Source: an uncultured Eubacteriales bacterium (GTDB lineage: Bacteria; Bacillota; Clostridia; Oscillospirales; Oscillospiraceae). From it: a DNA stretch of 11,211 nucleotides. The DNA lies in contig URNZ01000058.1 of assembly GCA_900549405.1 (NCBI GenBank), positions 1 to 11,211 on the forward strand, read 5' to 3'. Of this stretch, positions 1-8,106 are shown one piece after another (the first letter of the stretch is position 1; each line of letters begins with the position of its first letter). The notes under the pieces were generated by a model, which worked only from the letters and a program-made list of their open reading frames with translations, searched no databases and had not been told where the DNA came from. The translations under genes and the position numbers were made by a program.

Positions 1-1570
<1,570 letters not shown>

Positions 1571-1576
1571 GCCCCT

Positions 1577-1605
1577 ATTTTAACACTTTTTCGCCTGTTT
1601 GTAAA
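1577..1605 (-). promoter_or_regulatory. Sigma-70-type promoter of nifJ
   Basis: On the minus strand, TTTACA (plus-strand 1600-1605) and TAAAAT (1577-1582) are separated by exactly 17 bases. This is a near-consensus vegetative promoter facing the oxidoreductase gene. It predicts a transcript start near 1570 and an untranslated leader of about 160 nt. Confidence 0.75.
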
Positions 1606-1759
1606 TTGAAAAAAGAAACTTTCTCCGGGATTTTGGTGCTTTTTCACTGGTAAAAGCGCACAATTTTTTATTTTATGTTCTTCCCCCTTCCGTCACTTCG
1701 CTCAATTCCCGGCCACTTTCTTTCTTTTCCCTCTTTTTCGGTAACTTTTCGTTCATCCG

Positions 1760-1788
1760 TTGCAATTCTGTGAAAAAAAAGGTACAAT
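1760..1788 (+). promoter_or_regulatory. Promoter of comM
   Basis: TTGCAA (1760-1765) and TACAAT (1783-1788) are separated by 17 bases within AT-rich DNA, about 55 bp ahead of the comM start. The -35 box is weak and the -10 is good. The T-rich stretch 1606-1759 between this promoter and the divergent nifJ promoter holds no gene that I can see. Confidence 0.55.
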
Positions 1789-1799
1789 GGTCCTGTAAA

Positions 1800-1834
1800 A
1801 AGCTGTCTGCGGGCCTGGCCCGCAGCTTGGGAGG
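1800..1834 (+). promoter_or_regulatory. Leader hairpin abutting the comM ribosome binding site
   Basis: The short comM leader can fold into a hairpin. AAGCTG (1800-1805) pairs with CAGCTT (1823-1828), or alternatively TGCGGGC (1808-1814) pairs with GCCCGCA (1818-1824). The GGGAGG ribosome binding site (1829-1834) starts at the base immediately after the hairpin. No T-run follows, so it is not an intrinsic terminator. It could influence translation initiation or mRNA stability; that is inference. Confidence 0.4.
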
Positions 1835-1841
1835 AACACCT

Positions 1842-3350
1842 ATGGTCTGCTCGATCCCCTCGCTGGGTCTGCACGGAGTGTCCGGCTATCCCGTCACCGC
1901 TGAGTGCGACCTGTCCGGCGGCCTGCCCGCCTTTACCATTGTCGGTCTGCCCGACGCCGCCGTCACCGAGGCCCGGGAGCGGGTGCGCTCGGCCATCAAA
2001 AACTGCGGCTTCGCCTTTCCCGTTAGCCGCATCACCGTGAATCTGGCCCCTGCCCATCTGAAAAAGGTGGGCACCCTGTACGACCTGCCCATTCTGGTGG
2101 GCATTCTGGCCGCCGGGGGACAGATCCGCCTGACCGAGCCCGGCTGCGCTTTTCTGGGGGAGCTGTCCCTGTCCGGCCAGCTGCGCCCCTGCGCCGGGAT
2201 GCTGCCCATGGCCCTGGCCGCCAAGGAGGCAGGCATCCAGTCCCTCTTTGTCCCAGAGGAGAACGCCGCCGAGGCCACCCTGGCCCAGGGTCCGGCGGTC
2301 TATCCCCTGCGGGACGTGGCCCAGCTGGCCCGGCATCTCACCGGGGAGGAGCCCATCTCCCCCGCCCCGCCCTGGCAGCCTGGAGAGGCCGTCCACACCG
2401 GCCCGGACTTTGCCGAGGTGAAGGGCCAGGAGCAGGTGAAGCGTGCTTTAGAAATTGCCGCCGCCGGAGGGCACAACGTGCTCATGTCCGGCCCTCCCGG
2501 CTCGGGCAAGTCCATGCTGGCCCGCCGTCTGCCCGGTATCCTGCCCGACATGACCCTGGCTGAGTCGTTGGAGACCACCCAGATCCACTCCGTCATGGGT
2601 CTCACCTCCTCCCGCTGCCCCCTGGTGGAGACCCGGCCCTTCCGCTCCCCCCACCACACCATCTCCCCCATGGGCATGGCGGGGGGCGGCTCCAATCCCC
2701 GGCCCGGGGAGATCTCCCTGGCCCACAACGGGGTGCTGTTCCTGGACGAGCTGCCCGAGTTTCCCAAAGAAGTGCTGGAGGTGCTGCGCCAGCCCCTGGA
2801 GGACGGGGAGGTGCAGATATCCCGGGCGGCGGGCTCGGTGGCCTATCCCAGCCGGTTCATGCTGGTGTGCGCCATGAACCCCTGCAAGTGCGGCTGGTAC
2901 GGCCACCCCTCCGGCCGCTGCCACTGCTCCGACGCCGAGGTCAAGCGCTATCTCTCCCGCCTGTCCGGCCCCCTGCTGGACCGCATCGATCTGTTCGTCC
3001 AGGTGGACGCCCTGGACTTTGAGGAACTGTCCACCCGGCAGAACGGCGAGTCCTCCGAGCAGATACGCCAGCGGGTGAACAGGGTCCGCACTTTACAGTC
3101 TGGCCGGTCCGAAGCCACCTGCAACGCCCGCATGGGCCCCAGTGAGCTGGACCGCTTCTGCGCCCTGGACGAGGACTGTCTGAATCTCATGCGGGGGGCT
3201 TTTGCCCGCATGGGTCTCACCGCCCGCAGCTATGACCGCATCCTGCGGGTGGCCCGGACCATCGCCGATCTGGAGGAGAGCGAATCGATACGCCCCGGCC
3301 ACCTGGCCGAGGCCCTGCAATTCCGCCCGCCGGAGTACCTGCGGCGGTAA
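1842..3350 (+). CDS. comM: ComM/YifB family Mg-chelatase-like AAA+ ATPase
   Basis: This protein belongs to the ComM (YifB) family, AAA+ ATPases related to magnesium chelatase subunit I. The characterised member is a hexameric helicase that promotes branch migration during integration of transforming DNA; the family is widespread also in bacteria not known to be transformable. The 502-aa length matches the usual ~500. In order there is an N-terminal ChlI/Lon-protease-like domain (HGVSGYPVTAECDLSGGLPAF, GLPDAAVTEARERVRSAI), an ATPase domain with Walker A GPPGSGKS (217-224) and Walker B VLFLDEL (298-304), a cysteine-containing CAMNPCKCGWYGH segment, SGPLLDRIDL, and a C-terminal lid ending RPPEYLRR. 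I chose ATG 1842 over the upstream in-frame ATG 1770 because GGGAGG sits 7 bases before it, the family starts here, and 1770 lies inside the promoter. It is monocistronic or read through weakly into thiI. Confidence 0.95.
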   Translation: MVCSIPSLGLHGVSGYPVTAECDLSGGLPAFTIVGLPDAAVTEARERVRSAIKNCGFAFPVSRITVNLAPAHLKKVGTLYDLPILVGILAAGGQIRLTEPGCAFLGELSLSGQLRPCAGMLPMALAAKEAGIQSLFVPEENAAEATLAQGPAVYPLRDVAQLARHLTGEEPISPAPPWQPGEAVHTGPDFAEVKGQEQVKRALEIAAAGGHNVLMSGPPGSGKSMLARRLPGILPDMTLAESLETTQIHSVMGLTSSRCPLVETRPFRSPHHTISPMGMAGGGSNPRPGEISLAHNGVLFLDELPEFPKEVLEVLRQPLEDGEVQISRAAGSVAYPSRFMLVCAMNPCKCGWYGHPSGRCHCSDAEVKRYLSRLSGPLLDRIDLFVQVDALDFEELSTRQNGESSEQIRQRVNRVRTLQSGRSEATCNARMGPSELDRFCALDEDCLNLMRGAFARMGLTARSYDRILRVARTIADLEESESIRPGHLAEALQFRPPEYLRR

Positions 3351-3358
3351 ATCCCCTC

Positions 3359-3387
3359 TCGACAAATGAGGCGCTTCCCCTTATAAT
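3359..3387 (+). promoter_or_regulatory. Promoter of the thiI-GNAT unit
   Basis: TCGACA (3359-3364) and a perfect TATAAT (3382-3387) are 17 bases apart in the short gap after comM, giving a leader of about 25 nt before thiI. This argues that thiI and the following acetyltransferase are transcribed independently of comM. Confidence 0.7.
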
Positions 3388-3419
3388 AGGGGCAATGATT
3401 TTAATTAGGAGAGATACCC

Positions 3420-4586
3420 ATGAATGAAATGATCCTGCTGAAGCTGGGGGAGATGGTCCTGAAGGGCCTGAACCGCCACAGCTTTGAAGATAAGCTCCAG
3501 GCCAACATCCACCGCCGTCTCAACGGTCTGGGCCGCTTCCGGGTGTACACCCGCCAGTCCACCACCTATGTGGAGCCCATGGAGGACAGCTGCGACATGG
3601 ACGCCGCCTGGGAGGCCATGAAAAAGGTCTTCGGCGTGGTGGGTCTCAGCCGGGCCCGGGCCTGTGAAAAGGACAAGGACGCCATTCTAAAGGCCTGCCA
3701 CGAGTATCTGGATGACCGGCTGCGCACCGCCCGCACCTTTAAGGTGGAGACCCGCCGGGCGGACAAGACCTTCCCCATGACGTCGATCCAGCTCAGCCAG
3801 TATGTGGGCGGCGAGCTGGACGAGCTCTACCCCAACCTTCAGGTGGACGTCCACCACCCGGAGCTCACCGTCTATGTGGAGATCCGGGACTACGCCGCCT
3901 TTGTCCACGCCAACCCCGACCCCGGCGCGGGCGGCCTGCCCGTGGGCATCAATGGCCGGGCGGTCAGCCTGCTCTCCGGCGGCATCGACTCCCCCGTGGC
4001 CAGCTATATGATCGCCAAGCGGGGCGTGGCCCTGGATATGGTCCACTTCTTCTCCTACCCCTACACCTCCCCCGAGGCCAAGGAGAAGGTACTGGAGCTG
4101 GCCCGGCTGCTCACCCCCTGGTGCGGCCGCCTCACCGTCCACGTGGTCCCCTTCACCGCCATTCAGGAGGAGCTGCGCCGCTCCTGCCCCGAGGAGATGT
4201 TCACCCTGGTCATGCGCCGGTTCATGATGCGCATCGCCCAGCGGGTGGCCAAGCGCTGCGGGGCCAAGGCCCTGGTCACCGGCGAGAGCCTGGGCCAGGT
4301 GGCCAGCCAGACCATGGACGCCATGACCGTCACCGGCCAGGTGGTGGACATCCCCGTGCTGCGCCCCGTGGTGGGTATGGACAAGGAGGAGATCGTGCAG
4401 ATCTCCCGGAAGATCGGCACCTACGACACCTCCATCCTGCCCTATGAGGACTGCTGCACCGTGTTCACCCCCCGCCACCCCCGTCTGCGCCCCACCGTGG
4501 AGGAGGCCGAGACTGCGGAGGCCGGACTGGACGTCGAGGCCATGGTCCAGGCCGCCGTGGAGGGCATCGAGCGCATCCGTCTGTAA
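3420..4586 (+). CDS. thiI: tRNA 4-thiouridine synthase ThiI (short form)
   Basis: ThiI adenylates U8 of tRNA and transfers persulfide sulfur to give 4-thiouridine; some versions also serve thiazole synthesis for thiamine. The 388-aa product has the N-terminal ferredoxin-like and THUMP regions (roughly residues 1-165) followed by the PP-loop ATPase domain with SGGIDSP at 186-192. LVTGESLGQVASQT, typical of ThiI, follows. The YEDCCTVF segment carries C345/C346, in the place of the conserved catalytic cysteine. The C-terminal rhodanese domain found in E. coli ThiI (about 480 aa) is absent. This is the Bacillus-type form that receives sulfur from a dedicated cysteine desulfurase; none is in the window. 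The start is supported by AGGAGA 7 bases upstream. The acetyltransferase gene follows after 35 bases, with no terminator between. Confidence 0.96.
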   Translation: MNEMILLKLGEMVLKGLNRHSFEDKLQANIHRRLNGLGRFRVYTRQSTTYVEPMEDSCDMDAAWEAMKKVFGVVGLSRARACEKDKDAILKACHEYLDDRLRTARTFKVETRRADKTFPMTSIQLSQYVGGELDELYPNLQVDVHHPELTVYVEIRDYAAFVHANPDPGAGGLPVGINGRAVSLLSGGIDSPVASYMIAKRGVALDMVHFFSYPYTSPEAKEKVLELARLLTPWCGRLTVHVVPFTAIQEELRRSCPEEMFTLVMRRFMMRIAQRVAKRCGAKALVTGESLGQVASQTMDAMTVTGQVVDIPVLRPVVGMDKEEIVQISRKIGTYDTSILPYEDCCTVFTPRHPRLRPTVEEAETAEAGLDVEAMVQAAVEGIERIRL

Positions 4587-4621
4587 CGCAAACACACGCA
4601 TCACGCATAAGGAGCAACGCC

Positions 4622-5209
4622 ATGAAAACCATCCGACTGGCCCGGCCCGGGGATGTGGACGCCCTGCTGGCCATTTACGCCCCCTATCTGTCCACCACCG
4701 TCACCTTTGAATACGTGGTGCCCAGCCGGGAGGAGTTTGCCCGGCGCATTGCCGACGTGCAGGCCCGCTTCCCCTATCTGGTGCTGGAGGAGGACGGTCA
4801 GCCCATCGGCTATGCCTACGCCCACCTCTTGGCCGAGCGCATCGCCTATCAGTGGAGCGCGGAGCTGTCCATCTACCTCTCCCCCGCCGCCACGGGGAAA
4901 GGGACCGGGCGACCCCTGTATCTGGCCCTGATGGAGCTGCTGCGGCTGCAGGGGATGCGCACCGTCTATGGCGTTGTCTCCCACCCCAACCCCGCCAGCG
5001 AGGCCTTCCACGCCGCCCTGGATTTCCGTCTGCTGGGCACCCAGCACAACTCCGGCTATAAAAACGGCCAGTGGCTGGACGTGGCCTGGTATGAAAAGCC
5101 CCTATCCGACTACCCCGACGCCCCGCCCGTCCCCGTCCCCCTGGACCACCTACCTCAGGAGACGGTGGCGGACGTGCTGGAGAAGTATACGAAGATGCTG
5201 AACGAATAA
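4622..5209 (+). CDS. GNAT N-acetyltransferase, phosphinothricin acetyltransferase-like
   Basis: This is a cytoplasmic acetyl-CoA-dependent transferase of 195 aa. The pattern IRLARPGDVDALLAIYAPYL near the N-terminus, ELSIYLSPAATGKGTGRPLY in the middle and SHPNPASEAFHAALDF (121-135) match the Pat/Bar/MddA branch of GNAT proteins. Members of that branch acetylate phosphinothricin, methionine sulfoximine or related compounds; many have unknown natural substrates. The acetyl-CoA loop is T91-G-K-G-T-G96, with threonine where the usual Q/R of the Q/R-x-x-G-x-G/A motif is found. A proline-rich tail of about 35 residues extends beyond the domain. AAGGAG lies 7 bases before the ATG. The gene lies 35 bases behind thiI and probably shares its promoter; no functional link is known. 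The substrate cannot be told from sequence. Confidence 0.85.
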   Translation: MKTIRLARPGDVDALLAIYAPYLSTTVTFEYVVPSREEFARRIADVQARFPYLVLEEDGQPIGYAYAHLLAERIAYQWSAELSIYLSPAATGKGTGRPLYLALMELLRLQGMRTVYGVVSHPNPASEAFHAALDFRLLGTQHNSGYKNGQWLDVAWYEKPLSDYPDAPPVPVPLDHLPQETVADVLEKYTKMLNE

Positions 5210-5219
5210 CTCTACATAG

Positions 5220-5255
5220 TCAAAGGGCCGGTTCCCGCAGGACCCGGCCCTTTGA
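5220..5255. terminator. Bidirectional terminator between convergent genes
   Basis: TCAAAGGGCCGG (5220-5231) pairs perfectly over 12 bp with 5244-5255, and the stem can continue inside the 12-nt loop after one mismatch. It sits 10 bases after the GNAT stop and 1 base after the antitoxin stop on the other strand. The flanking A/T pairs provide short U-runs in both directions; the plus-strand tail is interrupted (TTTGATTCATTTT). Confidence 0.75.
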
Positions 5256-5256
5256 T

Positions 5257-5490
5257 TCATTTTGCCAACTCCTGAAAAGCTGGCTTGTATTTTTTCAAAA
5301 TTTCTGCGGCGGCAAGATCGATCTTTTCGTCGTCTGTCAGCGAGACTTTCTCCAAATCGATTACAACATATCTCGGCTTATCGTGTTTGAAGATGACCGC
5401 CTGTCCATATTGGTCGGCGATGCGCGTCACCCGGGAAAAATCCTCCTCGGCCTCTGCCATAGAGACGATGGCGTCTGTGTCCAGCATCAT
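5257..5490 (-). CDS. Phd/YefM-family antitoxin-like protein, apparently without a toxin
   Basis: A 77-aa protein beginning MMLDTDAIVSMAEAEEDFSR. The N-terminal pattern (I-V-S-M-A-E-A-x-x-x-F-S-R-V), followed by GQAVIFKHDKPRYVVIDLE, is the DNA-binding core of the Phd/YefM antitoxin fold, which normally represses its own operon and neutralises a partner toxin through its C-terminal tail. Here the C-terminus is KKYKPAFQELAK and no toxin gene follows: the stop is one base from a terminator and then a convergent gene. Such solitary members are known in Clostridia and may be plain regulators. The start at 5490 is chosen over an upstream in-frame ATG because GAGGAGG lies 8 bases before it; the next codon (5487) is also ATG. 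The gene looks less GC-rich than its neighbours. It has its own promoter (5525-5553) and lies 73 bases downstream of the XRE gene in the same direction. Confidence 0.82.
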   Translation of the reverse strand: MMLDTDAIVSMAEAEEDFSRVTRIADQYGQAVIFKHDKPRYVVIDLEKVSLTDDEKIDLAAAEILKKYKPAFQELAK

Positions 5491-5524
5491 GGGGCTTCCC
5501 TCCTCATCGGCTTTCTTTGGCTCT

Positions 5525-5553
5525 ATTATACCGGAAAACCAGGGGCAACACAA
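5525..5553 (-). promoter_or_regulatory. Promoter of the Phd-like gene
   Basis: On the minus strand, TTGTGT (plus 5548-5553) and a perfect TATAAT (5525-5530) are 17 bases apart, about 35 bp ahead of the gene. It lies between the end of the XRE gene and the Phd start, so the Phd-like gene can be expressed alone. No terminator is visible after the XRE gene, so read-through is also possible. Confidence 0.6.
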
Positions 5554-5563
5554 CCTGCCTGCG

Positions 5564-6382
5564 TCACTGCTTCTTCAGCTTCTCCGCTCTCCTCCCCCGG
5601 ACCCATCTCAGGGTGACGGTCAGGGCGGCGGACAGGGCGGCCAGGGCCAGCCAGTCTAACACGGTGCGCGTCAAAGCGCCCACGAGACCGTTGGGAAGGA
5701 ACCGCACGGCGGCGAAGACTACCCAGGCTCCCGCCAGGGCCAGCAGTGCCTTTTGGCCCGCCAGGGGCTTTCTCCCCAAGCACAGGGCGGTGCCCACTGC
5801 CAGAGCCAAGGCCAAAATTGCCTCTCCCCAGCCCAGGGCCAGGCGGGCGTAGTTCCAGCTGGGCTCAAAGATGGGGGTGAGCCAGATCAGATGCCAGGTG
5901 ACCCCGGTGGCATAGCGCCAATAGCCGTCCGTCAGCAGGAACAGGACCCAGGCGCACCACAGCCCCGGATGCCGCCGGACGGTCAGGCAGATCAGGCCGC
6001 ACAGGAACAGGGGCAGGCTGAAGATGGTCCCCACCAGGGAGCCGGTCAGGGCCAAAAACAGCACCACGATCACCACGCCCAGGGCAATGAGCGCCCAACC
6101 GGCTATCTTCCTCCCGCTCTGGCGGGCCGGGGCAGATTCCGGCTCCGGGGCGGGCTGGGCCGTCGGCTCCGGCTGTGGAGTTGGCTCAGCCCCAATCACC
6201 AGGGAATCTAATGTCACGCCGAACAGCTGGCTCAGCCGCACCAGCTTGTCCAGTTCGGGCACCGAGGCGTCCGTCTCCCACTTGGACACCGACTGGCGGG
6301 ACACCTCTAATTTATCTGCAAGGTCCCCCTGGGATAGATGCATCTTCGTCCGCAGCTGACAGATCCGCTGTCCTAACGTCAT
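5564..6382 (-). CDS. XRE-family HTH regulator fused to a multi-pass membrane domain
   Basis: A 272-aa protein with three parts. Residues 1 to about 63 form a Cro/CI-type helix-turn-helix (MTLGQRICQLRTKMHLSQGD, SRQSVSKWETDASVPELDKL). A linker rich in Pro, Glu and Ala follows. The remainder holds about six hydrophobic segments (for example GWALIALGVVIVVLFLAL, WCAWVLFLLTDGYW, WGEAILALALAVGTALCL) and a basic C-terminus ending RRAEKLKKQ. This build is common in Firmicutes as a membrane-anchored DNA-binding protein; targets are generally unknown. It probably acts at the inner face of the membrane and may sense an envelope or transport signal (inference). ATG 6382 is preferred over an in-frame ATG at 6445 because AAGGAG is 9 bases upstream, the HTH begins there, and the extra segment covers the promoter. 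It is transcribed divergently from the lysine riboswitch operon and lies upstream of the Phd-like gene. Confidence 0.85.
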   Translation of the reverse strand: MTLGQRICQLRTKMHLSQGDLADKLEVSRQSVSKWETDASVPELDKLVRLSQLFGVTLDSLVIGAEPTPQPEPTAQPAPEPESAPARQSGRKIAGWALIALGVVIVVLFLALTGSLVGTIFSLPLFLCGLICLTVRRHPGLWCAWVLFLLTDGYWRYATGVTWHLIWLTPIFEPSWNYARLALGWGEAILALALAVGTALCLGRKPLAGQKALLALAGAWVVFAAVRFLPNGLVGALTRTVLDWLALAALSAALTVTLRWVRGRRAEKLKKQ

Positions 6383-6412
6383 GGCTCCACACTCCTTCTC
6401 TCTGGTGGTTCC

Positions 6413-6441
6413 ATCATAGCAAAATCGGCCCGTTCTGTCCA
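6413..6441 (-). promoter_or_regulatory. Promoter of the XRE-membrane gene
   Basis: On the minus strand, TGGACA (plus 6436-6441) and TATGAT (6413-6418) are 17 bases apart, about 30 bp ahead of the chosen start codon. Each box differs from consensus at one position. Confidence 0.68.
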
Positions 6442-6462
6442 CCAACCCGGCTTTTCAATTTG

Positions 6463-6477
6463 GCAACCAGCGGTTGC
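6463..6477. repeat. 15-bp perfect inverted repeat, possible operator
   Basis: GCAACC-AGC-GGTTGC is a perfect dyad with a 3-base centre. It lies 21 bases upstream of the -35 box of the XRE-membrane promoter, in the divergent intergenic region. No T-run follows on either strand at terminator distance. Binding by the adjacent XRE protein is a guess from position. Confidence 0.35.
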
Positions 6478-6522
6478 ACCGGGGAAAATGGGGGCGTTTT
6501 TTCTCTTCAGCGCCTGAAATAT

Positions 6523-6592
6523 GGCGGGAATCCACCTGCTTTTGGGCGGGAAATTGGGAGAAGTGATGAATCGGGCGGGAACTGTCCGGGAA
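6523..6592 (+). repeat. Three GGCGGGAA direct repeats upstream of the riboswitch promoter
   Basis: GGCGGGAA occurs at 6523-6530, 6545-6552 and 6574-6581, and a related CCGGGAA at 6586-6592, just before the -35 box at 6596. The rest of the 6442-6595 stretch holds no gene. The copies could be regulator sites or chance in GC-rich DNA. The spacings (22 and 29 bases) are only partly in helical phase. Confidence 0.3.
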
Positions 6593-6595
6593 CGA

Positions 6596-6624
6596 TTGAC
6601 AAACCGGGGGGCACTCTTTAAAAT
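6596..6624 (+). promoter_or_regulatory. Consensus promoter of the lysine riboswitch operon
   Basis: A perfect TTGACA (6596-6601) and TAAAAT (6619-6624) are separated by 17 bases. The predicted start, near 6631, falls right at the 5' end of the riboswitch aptamer. It is the strongest-looking promoter in the window, consistent with control at the RNA level. Confidence 0.85.
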
Positions 6625-6632
6625 AAGGAATC

Positions 6633-6785
6633 GTGTGATAAAGAGGCGCGGAGCGCAACAGTACCCACCCGTGGGGAAAGGGCAATCCGCCGAAAGCGGT
6701 TTTCACCAAGCCGCTTGGGCCTGGGCTGAAGAAGCACAGGACTGTTCCCTGGGGCCGCCAGCCCCCGGGAGAGCGCTTGTCACAT
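6633..6785 (+). ncRNA. Lysine riboswitch aptamer (L box)
   Basis: The five-helix lysine aptamer can be traced. P1 pairs GTGTGATAA (6633-6641) with TTGTCACAT (6777-6785), 9 bp with G-U pairs. The P2 base pairs GGCG (6645-6648) with 6688-6691, with the family's AGAGGCGCG and AGTA (6660-6663) elements inside it. P3 pairs AAGCGG (6694-6699) with CCGCTT (6711-6716) around an 11-nt loop, after the conserved GCCGAA. P4 is 6720-6727 with 6733-6740, followed by ACTGT. P5 is 6746-6755 with 6761-6770. The closing GGGAGAGCGC resembles the B. subtilis lysC GGAGGGCUAUC. Order, spacing and conserved words agree with Rfam class RF00168 as I know it; no covariance search was run. It controls the two genes downstream through the terminator at 6811-6845. 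Confidence 0.88.
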
Positions 6786-6810
6786 GGGGCGAAAGACAGA
6801 CACCCACGCG

Positions 6811-6845
6811 GCGCCGGAGCTTTTGCTTCGGCGCTTTCTGTTTGT
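6811..6845 (+). terminator. Riboswitch expression platform: intrinsic terminator
   Basis: GCGCCGGAGC (6811-6820) pairs with GCTTCGGCGC (6825-6834): 10 bp with one G-U pair and a TTTT loop, followed by the U-rich TTTCTGTTTGT. An alternative pairing joins 6768-6776 (the 3' side of P5 plus the junction) to 6831-6839 (the 3' side of the terminator), and would break both aptamer and terminator. This fits a lysine-off switch: a lysine-bound aptamer leaves the terminator free to form. Confidence 0.82.
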
Positions 6846-6885
6846 AAGGAGCATTGAAAAATTTTATTTGAAGGAGTCAAGTATC

Positions 6886-8067
6886 ATGGTATTCGGACTG
6901 CTGAAGGACATCAAAAACGGCGAGTATCGCACCATCGCCACCCCCAACGAGATCGCTTCCATCGCCGCCGACGGCCACACCGTTCTGGTCCAGAAGGGCG
7001 CGGGCGAGAAGGCCGGTTTTGAGGACGCGGAGTATGTGAAGGCCGGGGCCCGCCTGGTGGACACCATGGAGGAGATCTATGCCCAGGCCGACTTTGTCAC
7101 CAAGGTCAAGGAGCTGGAGCCCTGCGAGTTCCCCCTGCTGCGGGAGGGCCAGATCATCTTCACCTGCATCCACCCCGCCGCACACCCCCAGGAGGTCCAG
7201 GCCATTCTGGACAGCAAGTGCATCGCCTTTACCGCCGAGGACTGCCACCGCTACGGCTCCCCCAACTGCGAGGCCGCCGGTAAGCAGGGCGCGCTGATGG
7301 GCCTGGAGTCCATGCTGTCCATCAACGGCGGCAAGGGCAAGTTCGTCAGTGGTCTGGGCGGCTCCCCCGCCATGAACGTGCTGATCCTGGGCGGCGGCAC
7401 CGTGGGCCAGGCGGCCCTGTCCGTGCTGTATGCCCTGGGCGCCCGGGTCACCGTGATGGACATCAACATCGGCCTGCTGCGCACCCTGAAGCGCCAGTAT
7501 CAGGAGCGGGTGGACACCCTGCTGTGCACCAAGGAGAACATCGCCGCCCTGCTGCCCCAGACCGACATGGTCCTCAACTGCGTGAAGTGGCCCAAGGGCT
7601 GCAACGACTTTCTCATTGACCGGCCTATGCTCAAGCTGATGGGCAAGGGCTCCGTCATCGTGGACATCAGCAACGACGACAACGGCGCCATCGAGTCCTT
7701 CCACGAGACCACCCACGAGAACCCCCGCTACATCGAGGAGGGCATCGTCCACTACTGCGTCAGCAACATCCCCGGCGCCATCGCCAACTCCACCTCCATC
7801 GCCTATGCCGCCTCTGTCATCGGCCACTTCCGCTCTATCCTGAACAACGGCGTGGCCGAGGCCTGCGTGCGGGACGGCTTCCTGCGCCGCGCTCTCACCG
7901 CCTATAAGGGCTATCTGACCCACGAGGAGACCAGCGCCCTGCAAAACCGCCCCTGGGTCCGCCCCGAGGACATCCTGCACATCGCTGACCGCCAGCTGGA
8001 CCCCGCCCCCCACGCCACTGTCACCCGCTCTGACAACTTCCTGCCCCTGGACCAGGTGAAGCTGTAA
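6886..8067 (+). CDS. Alanine dehydrogenase-family NAD-dependent oxidoreductase under lysine riboswitch control
   Basis: A 393-aa cytoplasmic enzyme of the alanine dehydrogenase/transhydrogenase (AlaDh_PNT) family, somewhat longer than classical Ald (about 370). Key Ald residues are in place: R15 (EYRTIATP), K75 (TKVK) and H96 (IHPAAHP), which hold pyruvate in Ald; the dinucleotide loop GGGTVG (169-174); D192 after beta-2, implying NAD rather than NADP; the catalytic Asp at about 264 (VDISNDDNG); and the signature HYCVSNIPGA (289-298). The central substrate/cofactor region (NCEAAGKQGALMGLESML) is diverged, and there is a C-terminal extension ending LPLDQVKL. AAGGAG 9 bases before ATG 6886 sets the start; an in-frame ATG at 6784 lies inside the riboswitch P1 helix. 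The lysine riboswitch is unexpected for a catabolic alanine dehydrogenase, so a lysine-related substrate (as in saccharopine or carboxyethyl-amino-acid dehydrogenases of the same superfamily) is possible. Family secure, substrate not. The transporter gene follows after 39 bases. Confidence 0.85.
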   Translation: MVFGLLKDIKNGEYRTIATPNEIASIAADGHTVLVQKGAGEKAGFEDAEYVKAGARLVDTMEEIYAQADFVTKVKELEPCEFPLLREGQIIFTCIHPAAHPQEVQAILDSKCIAFTAEDCHRYGSPNCEAAGKQGALMGLESMLSINGGKGKFVSGLGGSPAMNVLILGGGTVGQAALSVLYALGARVTVMDINIGLLRTLKRQYQERVDTLLCTKENIAALLPQTDMVLNCVKWPKGCNDFLIDRPMLKLMGKGSVIVDISNDDNGAIESFHETTHENPRYIEEGIVHYCVSNIPGAIANSTSIAYAASVIGHFRSILNNGVAEACVRDGFLRRALTAYKGYLTHEETSALQNRPWVRPEDILHIADRQLDPAPHATVTRSDNFLPLDQVKL

Positions 8068-8106
8068 GACGGCCCCATCAAAACTTAATAGGAAAGAGAG
8101 AATCAC

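Noticed and set aside
6633..6785. Glycine riboswitch, suggested by the GGAGAG-like segment and the downstream NhaC and Ald families
   Set aside because: There is no CACCGAAGG-type or CTCTCAGG-type element, whereas the full helix order and conserved words fit the lysine class.
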